Shown here one piece after another: positions 1 through 9,008 of a stretch of 64,000 bases of DNA. The DNA is from Thermococcus gammatolerans EJ3 (lineage in GTDB: Archaea > Methanobacteriota_B > Thermococci > Thermococcales > Thermococcaceae), in contig NC_012804.1 of the NCBI RefSeq assembly GCF_000022365.1, positions 806,001-870,000 on the forward strand, written 5' to 3'. The position numbers were made by a program, and so were the translations under genes. The stretch's first letter is position 1. The number at the start of each line of letters is the position of its first letter. The notes under the pieces are model-generated. The model saw only the letters and a list, made by a program, of their open reading frames with translations. It had not been told where the DNA came from and did no database searches.

Positions 1-979
1 TCTTGTCGATGTCCCTCAGGTCGGCAGTTTCGACCTGACTGTGCATGTAGCGTATCGGTATGCTGAGGACAGCAGTTGCAACGCCCTCCCTGTTGATCTG
101 CATTATGTTGGCGTCGGTTCCTGTCGGTCTTGGAGATGCCTCCACCTGGAGTGGGATGTTGTACTTCTTTGCAACCTCGTCGGCAAAGGCACGAACCTTG
201 GGGTTGATGTTTGGGCCGACGTCCATGACCGGGCCCCCACCGAGCTTGGGCACAATCTTGCCCTTGTCGCCGACCTGCTTGGCAAAGGTGACGTCCATCG
301 CAATGCCTATCTCGGGATCGATGGCATAGCTGGCAACTCTAGCACCCCTCAAACCGACCTCCTCCTGCACGGAGGCGACGAAGTAGATGTCTGCCTCGTG
401 GTTCTCAACGGCCTTGGCGGCCTCTATCATGGCGTAGAGGCAAACGCGGTCGTCGAGATATGGCGTTGCAATCCTGTTCTCGTTTAGCTGAGTAAAAGCC
501 GGAGCGAACTCGCCAACGGTTCCAACGCGGAAACCCATCTCCTCTGCTTCTTCCTTGCCCTCAGCGCCAACATCCACAACGATGGTGTCCCAGTTCGCCG
601 CTTTCTTTCTGTCCTCGGGTTTCTGAAGGTGGGGGGGTATGTGGCCGACAACCCCAAACCTCTCACCCTTCTCTGTGAAAAACCTTATCCTCTGGGCAAC
701 GAGGGTTCTGGGGTCAACGCCACCGACTGGAACGATGTGAAGGTAGCCCTCCTTGTCTATGTGGTTGACCATGACACCTATCTTGTCCATGTGGGCGGCG
801 ATCATGATCTTTGGCCCGCTGCCCTTCTTGTGAGCTATAACGTTTCCGAGCTTGTCCACTTTGATCTCGTCGACATAGGGCTTGAGCTCCTCCATAACGA
901 CGTCCCTTATTCCGAGGAACTCATAGCCAGAAACGCCGGGGGCCTCAACGATCTTCTTGAGCAGTTCGAGGTTCACCAT
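1..979 (-). CDS. M42 family metallo-aminopeptidase (partial, C-terminus outside window)
   Basis: About 326 codons are visible. The start ATG at 979 follows AAGGAGG, and the frame runs off the left edge. M42 enzymes are dinuclear-metal aminopeptidases that form large tetrahedral particles and trim peptides in the cytosol. The visible metal-site motifs are AAHMDKIG near residue 70, YLDDRV near 180 and [10 protein letters not shown] near 210, the last holding the catalytic Glu pair, followed by a Gly/Pro-rich stretch. The order and spacing fit the family, whose members are about 340-350 residues, so only roughly 20-25 residues are missing. Substrate preference (lysyl, leucyl, acidic or deblocking) cannot be read from these motifs. 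It is transcribed away from the S3Ae cluster and has its own leader. Confidence 0.93.
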   Translation of the reverse strand, partial: MVNLELLKKIVEAPGVSGYEFLGIRDVVMEELKPYVDEIKVDKLGNVIAHKKGSGPKIMIAAHMDKIGVMVNHIDKEGYLHIVPVGGVDPRTLVAQRIRFFTEKGERFGVVGHIPPHLQKPEDRKKAANWDTIVVDVGAEGKEEAEEMGFRVGTVGEFAPAFTQLNENRIATPYLDDRVCLYAMIEAAKAVENHEADIYFVASVQEEVGLRGARVASYAIDPEIGIAMDVTFAKQVGDKGKIVPKLGGGPVMDVGPNINPKVRAFADEVAKKYNIPLQVEASPRPTGTDANIMQINREGVATAVLSIPIRYMHSQVETADLRDIDK

Positions 980-1077
980 GGTTTTCGCCTCCTTTAGATC
1001 TTCATCTGAATGTGTTCGGGTGGCTTAATAAGGTTTACCTTATGGGGAAAACGAATGAATCAGAAAAGTGGGAGAGA

Positions 1078-1680
1078 TCAGGCTTCCGGTTCGGCCAGAA
1101 CCTTGATCTTCCGGATCTCGGCGCGCTTAATCGGGTAGATCTTCCTCGCTTCCTTTGCTATTTCGCTAGCTATCTGGCCGTTGACCGACTGGAGAACGAA
1201 GTCAGCGAAGTTGAGCTCCTCTGCCTTCTTGTATATGATGTCCTGGATGATCCTCCTTATCGCCCTCTCCTGGCTGGTCTGAATCCTCCTGTAGGCGATG
1301 ACCATGCCCATGACCCTCAGCTTGTAACCGTCCTTGGTTGTGATGTTGAATATCCCGTCAACGCGCGTCGTCCTCCTCCTGACGAGCGAGCGGATGTATG
1401 AGCGCGCCAGAGTGTGCCCCTTGAACTTGGTGTAGGCGTTCTGGCCCTTGACGTCGTAGACCTGGAAGTAGAGCTTGACGTGGCCCTTGGTGAAGTCTCC
1501 GGTGAGATCCTTCAGGGTGGTCTCAACAACCCTTCCTATGACCTTTTCGGGTTCGTCAGCTGGTGTGAGGCCGATCTCCTTGCTCCCGAAGAAGTCGGGA
1601 GCGTAAACGACGAACCACTCTTTCATCTTCCACTTATCCTTGGCCGCGGTGGCCCTTCTTCTCGGATTAGCTCTTGCCAT
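1078..1680 (-). CDS. rps3ae: 30S ribosomal protein S3Ae (eS1)
   Basis: A 200-residue protein of the archaeal/eukaryotic eS1 family, a structural protein of the small-subunit platform. The Lys/Arg-rich N-terminus ([17 protein letters not shown]) precedes the conserved core with [11 protein letters not shown] near residue 30 and [19 protein letters not shown] near 102. The length is normal for the family. The ATG at 1680 follows GGAGGTGTTAAG. It is the last gene of the S15-GAN-Pcc1-S3Ae cluster, which is probably one transcription unit, because the gap to Pcc1 is only 15 nucleotides. Confidence 0.97.
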   Translation of the reverse strand: MARANPRRRATAAKDKWKMKEWFVVYAPDFFGSKEIGLTPADEPEKVIGRVVETTLKDLTGDFTKGHVKLYFQVYDVKGQNAYTKFKGHTLARSYIRSLVRRRTTRVDGIFNITTKDGYKLRVMGMVIAYRRIQTSQERAIRRIIQDIIYKKAEELNFADFVLQSVNGQIASEIAKEARKIYPIKRAEIRKIKVLAEPEA

Positions 1681-1695
1681 CTTAACACCTCCACT

Positions 1696-1956
1696 TCACA
1701 CCTTTTCGGCGATTTCCTCGGCGATCTTGACCGAAAACACAAGGTCATCGAGAGCCTTGATGAGGGTCTCAATATCCCCCGAGTATTTAATCTTTGTCCT
1801 TACGATCCCATCAACCCATCGGGTTTCCACATTTAAACTTTTCTTTAGTTTAGCTGGCATGGACTCGTTATCAACCTGAACAGCCTCGGCAACGGCCTTC
1901 GCAGTTTTCTCATCCCCGTACCTCCAGGTGATCTCAGCCTGAGCCTCAATCTTCAC
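1696..1956 (-). CDS. pcc1: KEOPS complex subunit Pcc1
   Basis: An 86-residue protein matching Pcc1, the small dimerising subunit of KEOPS, the complex that makes threonylcarbamoyl-adenosine (t6A37) in ANN-decoding tRNAs with Kae1, Bud32 and Cgi121. The supporting pattern is a beta-rich start ([20 protein letters not shown]), the central [15 protein letters not shown] and a C-terminal helix [18 protein letters not shown]. Translation starts at GTG 1956, with GGAGG upstream. The start overlaps the last 11 bases of the GAN gene, which indicates translational coupling. The other KEOPS genes are not in this window. Confidence 0.88.
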   Translation of the reverse strand: MKIEAQAEITWRYGDEKTAKAVAEAVQVDNESMPAKLKKSLNVETRWVDGIVRTKIKYSGDIETLIKALDDLVFSVKIAEEIAEKV

Positions 1957-3376
1957 TGTCCTTTCCTCCGGCCACTTGCTTTGCCAGAGCCTCGTTGAAC
2001 AGCTTTATGAACTCGTCTATCCTTTCCTTGGGGAAGCGTATCCCAGCCGCTATCGCGTGACCGCCGCCCTCACCACCGAGCTTCTCGGCAACTTCCCTGA
2101 GGGCCTCCCCGAGATGATAGCCCTTGGCCAGAGCCTTCTCTGTCGTTCTGGCAGATCCCTTGACGAGGTTCTCATCCTCCTCGCTGTCCGCTATGACCAC
2201 CACAGGCTTCTCGGGATCAGCCAGACCGGCGTTTATAGCTATGTTGGCCGCTATGCCCACCAGAGTGTCCCGTATGCTCTTGCCGGCATAGAAAACGTAG
2301 GCGTGCTCTCCTTCCTCAGCCATGCTCCAGTTCTGGATTATGAACTTCCTAGCCTCAATCTGTTCCCTCTTGTAATCGTCGAGCATCTTCCGGGCCTTTC
2401 TGTAGGCCTCCTCGTCGCCGAGGCATATGGCAACTCCAAGCGTTCCAGCGTTCAACCGACCCGTAGCATTGAGGAGCGTTGCGAACTCCCTCGCCTCGTG
2501 CCTCACATCCCCTTCAGGGTAGAGTGGGCTGATTACGACGTCGCCTATCAGCCGGTCTATCATCTCCTTCGGGACGGCGTGCTTTATCATGTGGAGAACG
2601 AGTGCATCGTGAAGTCTCTTCTTCTCCTCCTCGCGGAGCTGCCAGTAGTGTTTGTCGGGGTCAAAGCCCCTCGCCCGGAGCCATTCTATGGCCTTTCTCT
2701 CGTCCCCGGTGATTTCAGGTATCTCTGGGTTGGTGGCGTATGCTAGCATCTGTCTCAGGGGCCTGCTCTCCCTTCCGAAGAGACGGAGCTCCTTCCTGAC
2801 CTCGAGTATGCCGAGCTCTTTGCCGTCCTCAATTATATCGAGGTTCATCCCGTGAAAGGTTCCGTCTATCTCCTGCATGTCCCCGACGGCACCGACAATG
2901 GCTATGTAGGCCAGCTCCCTGTTGGCCCGGTTCATCTCCCTGGCCACGAAGTATGCGGCTCCTGAACCGCTCAGGTCGCGGACGCTGTTGGCGCCGAACG
3001 GTACGGGGTTGACGAGAAGGTGTGAATCAACTGAGAACTTCTCCCTCTCGGGCGGGTGGTGGTCGATAACGACAACCGTTGCAAAATCAAGGTACTTATC
3101 TATCAGTTCGATTGAGCCGCTCCCGAGGTCGCTGAATACGTAGACATCTCTCCTCTCCTCGGCGAGCTCTTTGAGGAGTTCCTCACTTACCTGTTTCACG
3201 ATGCTGAGCTGAAAGCTGCCACCTTCCCTTGCTATCGCCTTGGCCAGGATAGCTCCGGCTGTTATGCCGTCGGCGTCGCGGTGGGAGACAAGCCTTATGG
3301 TGTGTCCTAACTCGATGTGCATCTTGATGAGTTCGGCCCCTTCTCTCGCCCGCTCCAAGAAGGCGTTCTTATCCAC
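1946..3376 (-). CDS. DHH-family single-strand nuclease GAN (GINS-associated nuclease, RecJ-like)
   Basis: A 476-residue DHH/DHHA1 phosphoesterase. The DHH domain motifs are [14 protein letters not shown] near residue 31, FSDLGSGS near 81 and VVIDHHPPE near 101. The C-terminal DHHA1 nucleic-acid-binding motif is [16 protein letters not shown] near 438. In Thermococcales the homologue GAN is a 5'-3' single-strand exonuclease that binds GINS and acts with CMG, the archaeal counterpart of Cdc45/RecJ. Its position between S15 and Pcc1 matches the known conserved context of GAN. The start is GTG 3376 behind GGTGATGCCCA. Archaea of this group may carry a second DHH protein, so assignment to GAN rather than another RecJ-like paralogue rests largely on context. 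Confidence 0.9.
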   Translation of the reverse strand: MDKNAFLERAREGAELIKMHIELGHTIRLVSHRDADGITAGAILAKAIAREGGSFQLSIVKQVSEELLKELAEERRDVYVFSDLGSGSIELIDKYLDFATVVVIDHHPPEREKFSVDSHLLVNPVPFGANSVRDLSGSGAAYFVAREMNRANRELAYIAIVGAVGDMQEIDGTFHGMNLDIIEDGKELGILEVRKELRLFGRESRPLRQMLAYATNPEIPEITGDERKAIEWLRARGFDPDKHYWQLREEEKKRLHDALVLHMIKHAVPKEMIDRLIGDVVISPLYPEGDVRHEAREFATLLNATGRLNAGTLGVAICLGDEEAYRKARKMLDDYKREQIEARKFIIQNWSMAEEGEHAYVFYAGKSIRDTLVGIAANIAINAGLADPEKPVVVIADSEEDENLVKGSARTTEKALAKGYHLGEALREVAEKLGGEGGGHAIAAGIRFPKERIDEFIKLFNEALAKQVAGGKDSED

Positions 3377-3404
3377 TGGGCATCACCAAGAAGAAGGAAA
3401 GGGA

Positions 3405-3860
3405 TCAGCGGACGAGCAGCTTGGCCTGCTCCGGATCGTAGCGCCACTTGGCGGGCAACTTTCCAGTTCTCCTGTAGTACTTAACGAGTCTCCTGATCTT
3501 GCTCTCGGTGAGCTGGAGACCCCTCCTGGAGTGCTTGTCCTTCGGGTGCTGTTCGAGGTGCTTCCTGAGGTTGACTGCCTTTCTGATGAGGGCCATCAGA
3601 TCCTCCGGTATCTCAGGTGCGAGGCCGTTCTCCTCAAGGATCTTGGTGATCTTCTTCCCTGTTATCAGCTTGACGCTGGGTATTCCATACTGGTCACGGA
3701 GAATCGTCCCTATCATGGCCGCGCTGTAACCTTCCTTCCTGAGCTTTACAACCAGAGCCTCAACCTCCTCCGCCGTGTACTCGACCCACGCCGGGGGAGC
3801 GCTCCTTGGGGGCTTCTTCGAGCCTGACTTACCTCTCTTTCTCGCGTGCATTCTTGCCAT
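3405..3860 (-). CDS. rpsO: 30S ribosomal protein S15 (uS15)
   Basis: A 151-residue archaeal uS15 with the typical basic N-terminal extension ([19 protein letters not shown]). The conserved helical core has the signature [20 protein letters not shown] near residue 97 and ends in a basic [15 protein letters not shown] segment. It binds the central domain of 16S rRNA. The ATG at 3860 has GGGAGGTGGTTGT before it. It is the first gene of the cluster running S15, GAN, Pcc1, S3Ae. Confidence 0.97.
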   Translation of the reverse strand: MARMHARKRGKSGSKKPPRSAPPAWVEYTAEEVEALVVKLRKEGYSAAMIGTILRDQYGIPSVKLITGKKITKILEENGLAPEIPEDLMALIRKAVNLRKHLEQHPKDKHSRRGLQLTESKIRRLVKYYRRTGKLPAKWRYDPEQAKLLVR

Positions 3861-3943
3861 ACAACCACCTCCCGGTGACGGCCAGCTCCCGCCAGCCGCC
3901 CCTTCGGCTCAGAAAGTGGCCGGAAATTTAAAAACCTTTCTCC

Positions 3944-4360
3944 TCACTCAATCGGCACGCCGTCCTTTGTCCTCGGGGCGAGCCACTTCATAAGCTTCCT
4001 CGGGTTCTTCGTGCGGATTATTATCGTTATCGGGCCGAGCGGGCTCTCCTCGTTGAAGTTCACAACTCCCGCGTAGGCCGCCTGCTTGTTCACCTTGACG
4101 ATTATCTCCTCGCCGAAGTAGCCCTCCTCGAGGAAACTCCTTGCCGTGTCGAGTATCGCCTGCCCTCTGAACAGCTCGTAGAGCCTGCTGAGAGCTTTCC
4201 TGCTCCTCGTCTTTCCCGTGAGTATTACGTAATCGCCCCGGTCAAAGGCCTCGAACTCTAAATCGGGCACGAGGTTCAGCATGGCCCTCTTTACCTTCTC
4301 GATGTCCTCGGTCGGGTAAACGTACGCCTCAAGCTCGACTTCCTCAAACAGCTCCTCCAT
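3944..4360 (-). CDS. UPF0201 family RNA-binding-domain-like protein
   Basis: A 138-residue protein of the archaeal UPF0201 (COG1931) type. No catalytic motif is visible. It reads as alternating beta/alpha elements: [20 protein letters not shown] at the start, then [20 protein letters not shown] and a C-terminal [24 protein letters not shown]. Its function is unknown. In many archaea UPF0201 genes lie beside a UPF0200 kinase-like gene, and here the UPF0200 gene is about 0.85 kb away across a ZIP gene on the other strand, so that link is still visible. ATG 4360 has GGTGAGAGC upstream. It diverges from the ZIP transporter. Confidence 0.8.
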   Translation of the reverse strand: MEELFEEVELEAYVYPTEDIEKVKRAMLNLVPDLEFEAFDRGDYVILTGKTRSRKALSRLYELFRGQAILDTARSFLEEGYFGEEIIVKVNKQAAYAGVVNFNEESPLGPITIIIRTKNPRKLMKWLAPRTKDGVPIE

Positions 4361-4430
4361 GCTCTCACCGGGCTAAGGTCGAAAGAAGGCTTATAAACCC
4401 AACCGCCCAGATAATTAGGGTGGCCGAAAT

Positions 4431-5237
4431 ATGTTAGAAGGCTTCATCGAGGGACTCGCTAAGTACCTCCTCAACCTCAGCGGGGGAAGCCTGATATGGG
4501 TGTCATTCTACGCGGGCCTATTCGTCGCGCTCATGACGTCGCTCGGAGCGATGGTGGCGCTTTTCGCAAAAAAGCTCCCGGCTGAAGGCGTTGACTTCTC
4601 GCTCAGCTTCGCGGCCGGGGTTATGATTGTGGCTTCGTTCACCTCGCTCATTCTGCCGGGAATAGAGAGCGCCGGGTTTCCGCCCGTAGCCCTGGGAATA
4701 GCCCTCGGCGTCCTGCTGATTTACGCCGTTGACAGGCTTCTGCCCCACGAACACCTCGTCAGGGGCTACGAGGGTCCGAAGGGAATGAAGGAGAAGCTGA
4801 GAAAGGTCTGGCTCCTCGTTTTCGCGCTCATAATCCACAACCTGCCCGAGGGGTTGGCGGTTGGGACGTCCCTCGTCTACAACCTGGAGGTCGGCCTCGT
4901 TACGGCAATAGCGATAGGCATTCAGGACTTCCCCGAGGGAACCGTCGTCTCGCTCCCGCTCGCTGTCATACAGAAGAAGAGCCTCGGCCCTGTTCTCATC
5001 GGCGTCCTGAGCGGTTTGGCCGAGATGGTCATGGTAATCCTCGGCGCGGTCTTCTTCACTTCCTTCGCCTGGACGCTACCTTACGGCCTCGGCCTCGCAG
5101 GAGGGGCAATGCTCTACGTCACCGTCAAGGAGATGATTCCGGAGATATACAAGGGGGAGAAGAGCGAGACCCTCGTCACGCTGGGCTTCTTCGCGGGCTT
5201 CTACGTCATGCTCCTCCTCGATTCAGCCCTCGGATGA
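4431..5237 (+). CDS. ZIP family divalent metal transporter
   Basis: A 268-residue integral membrane protein with about eight hydrophobic segments. The metal-binding ZIP signature HNLPEGLAVGTSL lies in TM4 (near residue 137). The partner motif in TM5, QDFPEGTVVSLPL, sits near 164 and has Gln-Asp where many ZIPs have His-Asn. A cytosolic loop before TM4 (LLPHEHLVRGYEGPKGMKEK) contains His. ZIP proteins import Zn2+, Fe2+ or other divalent ions; the exact metal is not predictable. The TATA-like GCTTATAAACC lies at 4389-4399 and the ATG follows GGTGGCCGAAAT. The 3' end overlaps the convergent UPF0200 gene by 32 nucleotides. Confidence 0.9.
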   Translation: MLEGFIEGLAKYLLNLSGGSLIWVSFYAGLFVALMTSLGAMVALFAKKLPAEGVDFSLSFAAGVMIVASFTSLILPGIESAGFPPVALGIALGVLLIYAVDRLLPHEHLVRGYEGPKGMKEKLRKVWLLVFALIIHNLPEGLAVGTSLVYNLEVGLVTAIAIGIQDFPEGTVVSLPLAVIQKKSLGPVLIGVLSGLAEMVMVILGAVFFTSFAWTLPYGLGLAGGAMLYVTVKEMIPEIYKGEKSETLVTLGFFAGFYVMLLLDSALG

Positions 5238-5778
5238 TTTTCTCAACGAGGGTCTTTACCTTCTTCTCGTACTCCTCCTTCGAGCCGTCGTTTATCAGCA
5301 TGTGGTCGGCCATCGCTATAACGCCACCGATTCCAAAGCGGAGCTCCTTCCAGTCCCTCTCCTCGAAGTCCTCCCAAGTTTGAGGGTCGTCGTGCCTTCC
5401 TCTTGCCTTTAACCTCTCGAAGCGGAGCCTTGGTGGCGTGTGGACAGCAACGATGATGATTTTTTCCTCAGGAAAGGCCCCCCTAAAGGTTCCCACCTCG
5501 TCGAGGGAACGGACGCCGTCTATGACCACGAGCGGGCTCTTCTCCAAAAGAACCCTCACCTTCCCGACCGCGAGCTTGGCAACGGCGTTCTGACCGAGCT
5601 CCTGCCTCAACCTTATACTTACCTTGGCGACGTTCTCCTTGGTGAGCTCGAGGCCCCGCTTTACGGTCTCCTCGCGGACGATGTCGCCGAGAGAAACGCT
5701 GGGAAAGCCCCTCTTCTCGAATTCCTCCACAATCCTGCTCTTACCTGAACCGGGCATTCCAGTGACTATTACTATCAT
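5206..5778 (-). CDS. UPF0200 family P-loop nucleotide kinase-like protein
   Basis: A 190-residue protein beginning MIVIVTGMPGSGKS, a P-loop of the adenylate/dephospho-CoA kinase type, followed by RKR-like basic lid residues (RLRFERLKARGRHDD near 113) and VVIDGVRSLDEV (Walker-B-like) near 84. The family is annotated as UPF0200/AAA-type kinase; the substrate is not established by the sequence. A GTG three codons upstream (5787) is also open, but the ATG at 5778 has GGGGTGG at proper spacing, and the family begins at the residue right before the P-loop, so I chose the ATG. A TATA-like CTTTTTAAATCC lies near 5805-5816. Confidence 0.85.
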   Translation of the reverse strand: MIVIVTGMPGSGKSRIVEEFEKRGFPSVSLGDIVREETVKRGLELTKENVAKVSIRLRQELGQNAVAKLAVGKVRVLLEKSPLVVIDGVRSLDEVGTFRGAFPEEKIIIVAVHTPPRLRFERLKARGRHDDPQTWEDFEERDWKELRFGIGGVIAMADHMLINDGSKEEYEKKVKTLVEKIIRGLNRGGA

Positions 5779-5881
5779 TGAGCCCACCCCGAGTAGCTCG
5801 GGAAGGATTTAAAAAGGTTGAGTCCTGTTAGGGGGGCAAAACTTTTTAAGGTTCAGTATGAAAACCATCATGGTGGGAAAG

Positions 5882-6217
5882 ATGAACGTAAACTGGTTTA
5901 TCATCGGCCCCATAGTAACGTTTCTGGTAAACATACCGTTCGGCTTCTGGAGAGCCCATGCCAAGAGGACGGGAAACAGGCTGGAGTGGGCTTTGGCTGT
6001 TCACCTTCCTGTCCCGCTGGTCGTGGTGCTGAGGCACTTGGCGGGGCTCAGCTGGAACTCCAGCGGGGCGCCGCTGATACTCGTCTTCGTTCTTGCCTAC
6101 TTCCTCGGGCAGAGAACGGGCGGAAAGCTCTATCAGAGGGCCCACGAGAGCGGTTTGAATCCGGGCAGAAACGTTTTCGTCCTTTGGAGTGGAAGGGGAG
6201 AGGGAGAGGCTATCTGA
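5882..6217 (+). CDS. Small membrane protein, unknown function
   Basis: A 111-residue hydrophobic protein with three likely membrane spans (about residues 5-22, 39-54 and 66-83) and a hydrophilic C-terminal tail containing GLNPGRNVFVLWSGRG. I recognise no family motif. The frame is open from 5858, but the TATA-like ACTTTTTAAGG at 5838-5848 would put the transcription start near 5870, so the ATG at 5882 behind GGTGGGAAAG is the best start. The 3' end overlaps the convergent Hel308 gene by 8 nucleotides. Confidence 0.65.
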   Translation: MNVNWFIIGPIVTFLVNIPFGFWRAHAKRTGNRLEWALAVHLPVPLVVVLRHLAGLSWNSSGAPLILVFVLAYFLGQRTGGKLYQRAHESGLNPGRNVFVLWSGRGEGEAI

Positions 6218-8372
6218 GGAAGTCCTCCAGAGTCCCCTTTCGCTTTGGCTTTTCTTCCGTTACCCTCTTCTCGATTCCAAGGTGGCGGTAGATTCCGTCG
6301 AGGATTTTGGCACCTATTCCCTCGACCGCCAAAAGCTCCGCAGGTTTTGCGTTCGCTATCGCCTCAACGCTTCTAAACCCCGCGTTGTAGAGAGCCCTCG
6401 CCCTCTTCCTTCCGATGTTCGGCAACCTGACGAGTTCGAGGAGCTCTTCTCTAACCCCGTGCCTCAGGCGAAGGTGCAGGTCGCGGAGGTAGTTCAGGAT
6501 TTCCTCCTTCGGCTCGAAGAGCTTGTAGAGCTCGATGAGCGAGTACATGAGCCAGTCGGCAAGCTCAAGAAGCCTGTAGAGGTCGCCGGGGTCTATCGAG
6601 TAGGTCTCGTAAATCCTCGCCTCGGGAACCTCGTTAATCCAGTCGAGGAGAACCTTGGCAGTCTTCACCTGACCGAGGAAGCCCTGGAAGCGCGAGTCTT
6701 CGTAGTAGGGTATGCTCGCGTAGAGCTTGTCCTCGAGCTCATAGGCCAGGTCAAGGTAGTCCTCCATCTCGCGCCTTCTGGCCGTTAAAGTCGCCATGTC
6801 GGGGGTTGAGGCTATGAGCTGAAAGATCCCGAAGGGGTTTGGGTTCCGTTCGATTGCAGGAAAGGCGTCTTTGAACTTCTTGGCCGTGAGAGGGTCTATG
6901 TAGAGCTGGGAGGTTCTCTTTCCAAAGGGCAACGGAATAAACCTGTCCTCAAGGTCCAGGTCAATGAACTCGTTCTCTATTAGGAAGTAGACCACCTCTT
7001 TCGCCTTGTACTCAAGCGAGCTCAAATCCTTCCTCTGGTGGGCATAGAAAGTCCTCTCAAGGAAGCGTACGAGCTCGGGGAAGCTCCTGATTCCAAAGTT
7101 GGTGATTAAAGCCAGAACCTGACTTCTGAAGGCCTGCTCGTTGGCGAGCATCGAGAAGAGCTTCTCGGGCTTCCCGCGGATGTAGCGCTCCATTAGCTTG
7201 CCGGGCTCGTCTGTTCTCGCCACTATTATGGCCTCGCCGTATTTGTCGTACCTCGGCCTTCCAGCGCGACCCATCATCTGCTGGATTTCCAGAACGGGAA
7301 TGTCGGTCCAGCCGAAGCCCGCGTAGCGCTTGGTGTCGCGGATTATTACTCTGAATGAAGGTAAATTCACCCCAGCCGAGAGGGTCGGCGTCGCTGTGAT
7401 TACCTTAATTAGGCCCTCGCGAAAGGCGTCCTCTATCAGGGTTCTCTCAACCCTGCTCAGCCCTGCATGATGGAAGGCAACGCCGCCCCTGAGGGCCCGC
7501 TTTAACTTCTCGCTCGTGGGGTTGTCCTCAAGCTGACTGGCGAGACTTTCTAAGGCCCGCTTTTCAGGCTTGGTAAGATGACTTGAGACCAGCTTCGAGA
7601 GCGCCAAAGCCTCTTTCTCAGCCGAGCGCCTCGTGTTGACGAAAACTAAGGCACCCTTGCCCCTCTTCACAGCATCGACCACGAGGGAGTACCAGTTCTC
7701 GGGATAGCTCTCGACCTTCCCATCCTCCCAGATTAGCGTTCCGAGGTGGAAAACTCCTCGCCTCAGCTGAACGGGTCTCCAATCGCTGACGACGAGGGAA
7801 GCGTCGAGCCACTCAGCCAGCTCCTCCGCGTTGCCGACGGTGGCGCTCAAGGCCAATATCTGCGCCCTGCCGAGCATGTGCGTCAGAATCATCTCGAGCG
7901 TCGCTCCCCTGTCGTAGGAGCCTATTAGGTGAACCTCGTCGGCAACCACGAGCTTAACGTCGTTAATCCACCTCGCGCCGTGCCTGAGAAGGGAGTCGAA
8001 CTTCTCGGCGGTGGCGACTATTATGTCGTACCGCCCAAGCCAGTCGTCGGTTGAGTCGTAGTCTCCTGTGGTTGCCGCGACCTTCAGACCCAGCTTCTCC
8101 CACTCCTTGAACTCTCGGTATTTCTCCTCCGCCAGGGCCTTGAGGGGGACGAGGTAGACTGCCTTGCCCCCCTCTTGGATGAGCTTGTTCACCATAACTA
8201 TCTCGCTCACGAGAGTTTTTCCGCTCGCCGTTGGGATTGCCAGAACGAGGTTTCTGCCCTCTAAGGCACCGCTCTTCAATGCTTCCGCCTGCGGTGGGTA
8301 GAGTTCCTCTATGCCCCTCTCCTTGAGGACTGCCTTAAGCCTCTCGTCAACGGGAAGTTCATCAACCTTCAT
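6210..8372 (-). CDS. hel308: ATP-dependent DNA helicase Hel308 (Hjm)
   Basis: A 720-residue superfamily 2 helicase, the usual length for Hel308. It unwinds forked and lagging-strand DNA with 3'-5' polarity in replication-fork repair. Motifs in order: Q-motif region LYPPQAEALKSGAL near 20, motif I AIPTASGKTLVSE near 45, motif II VADEVHLIG near 142, motif III LALSATVGN near 172, motif VI QQMMGRAGRPRYD near 370. The winged-helix and ratchet domains follow, and a helix-hairpin-helix (LPNIGRKRARALYNAGFRSV) is near 645. The C-terminus ends in a basic KPKRKGTLEDFLR tail, which in homologues resembles a PCNA-interacting peptide. The ATG at 8372 has GAGGGTAG upstream. Confidence 0.96.
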   Translation of the reverse strand: MKVDELPVDERLKAVLKERGIEELYPPQAEALKSGALEGRNLVLAIPTASGKTLVSEIVMVNKLIQEGGKAVYLVPLKALAEEKYREFKEWEKLGLKVAATTGDYDSTDDWLGRYDIIVATAEKFDSLLRHGARWINDVKLVVADEVHLIGSYDRGATLEMILTHMLGRAQILALSATVGNAEELAEWLDASLVVSDWRPVQLRRGVFHLGTLIWEDGKVESYPENWYSLVVDAVKRGKGALVFVNTRRSAEKEALALSKLVSSHLTKPEKRALESLASQLEDNPTSEKLKRALRGGVAFHHAGLSRVERTLIEDAFREGLIKVITATPTLSAGVNLPSFRVIIRDTKRYAGFGWTDIPVLEIQQMMGRAGRPRYDKYGEAIIVARTDEPGKLMERYIRGKPEKLFSMLANEQAFRSQVLALITNFGIRSFPELVRFLERTFYAHQRKDLSSLEYKAKEVVYFLIENEFIDLDLEDRFIPLPFGKRTSQLYIDPLTAKKFKDAFPAIERNPNPFGIFQLIASTPDMATLTARRREMEDYLDLAYELEDKLYASIPYYEDSRFQGFLGQVKTAKVLLDWINEVPEARIYETYSIDPGDLYRLLELADWLMYSLIELYKLFEPKEEILNYLRDLHLRLRHGVREELLELVRLPNIGRKRARALYNAGFRSVEAIANAKPAELLAVEGIGAKILDGIYRHLGIEKRVTEEKPKRKGTLEDFLR

Positions 8373-8444
8373 CTACCCTCAGCTCCACATCCCTTTGATC
8401 GGCGGTTTTATATGTCTATTGTCTTACACTAGGCGGGATGTGCG

Positions 8445-9008
8445 ATGGCCGTAGAGGTACCCTATGTGCTCTTCAGAACGAGATCTGGGGTTTATGGGAT
8501 AGACGGCTACTTCTACCCTGCCCTTGAGAGGGTTGAGCACAGGGCCGCCCTGCTGAGGAAGATGCCACCGAAACCTGTTCCCCGAGCCTACGGGGACTCC
8601 TACGTGACCCCAAGCAACGTGGGGAAAGTCCTCAGGGAGTTGGCCCTTGAGCTGTACGAACTCACCGGCAGAAGTTTTGATGAAAGGGGCCGACACATGA
8701 GACGCTGGAATATACTTCGCTTTCTGGGTATTCCTTCCGGCTATATTAAGAACCTGAAGCGGGACGAGGAACTTGCCGGGAGGGTGAGGCGGGCCCTGTT
8801 GGCCCTCTCAATAGTGGAACACGTCCTCGGGATAAAGGGCCCTGCCGATCTGGATGACCTTTTCGTTGAGCCCCTCGGATGGTCCGTTTTCAGGCTGGAG
8901 ATAGTGAAAGGTAGACCCGTGGATCCAGTTTATTCACAGCTTTACGAAGACGACGCGGGTTTTAGAAGGGCCCTCCATGAAGTGTTGAAAAAAGAAGGGG
9001 GGTTATGA
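8445..9008 (+). CDS. Unknown 187-residue protein
   Basis: I do not recognise this protein. It is soluble and mixed alpha/beta: an N-terminal beta stretch (EVPYVLFRTRSGVYGIDGYF), a basic middle (GRHMRRWNILRFLGIPSGYI) and helical segments (RRALLALSIVEHVLGIK). The YVTPSNVGKVLRELALELYE segment with the following RRWNILRFLGIP could form a helix-turn-helix-like unit, but this is a guess. TATA-like GGTTTTATATG is at 8405-8415 and the ATG follows GGCGGGATGTGCG. The last 6 bases overlap the convergent DppF gene. Confidence 0.6.
   Translation: MAVEVPYVLFRTRSGVYGIDGYFYPALERVEHRAALLRKMPPKPVPRAYGDSYVTPSNVGKVLRELALELYELTGRSFDERGRHMRRWNILRFLGIPSGYIKNLKRDEELAGRVRRALLALSIVEHVLGIKGPADLDDLFVEPLGWSVFRLEIVKGRPVDPVYSQLYEDDAGFRRALHEVLKKEGGL

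Noticed and set aside
1976-2746. Plus-strand 256-codon frame
   Set aside because: Antisense to the DHH nuclease GAN, no domain-like pattern, and no promoter or ribosome-binding site.
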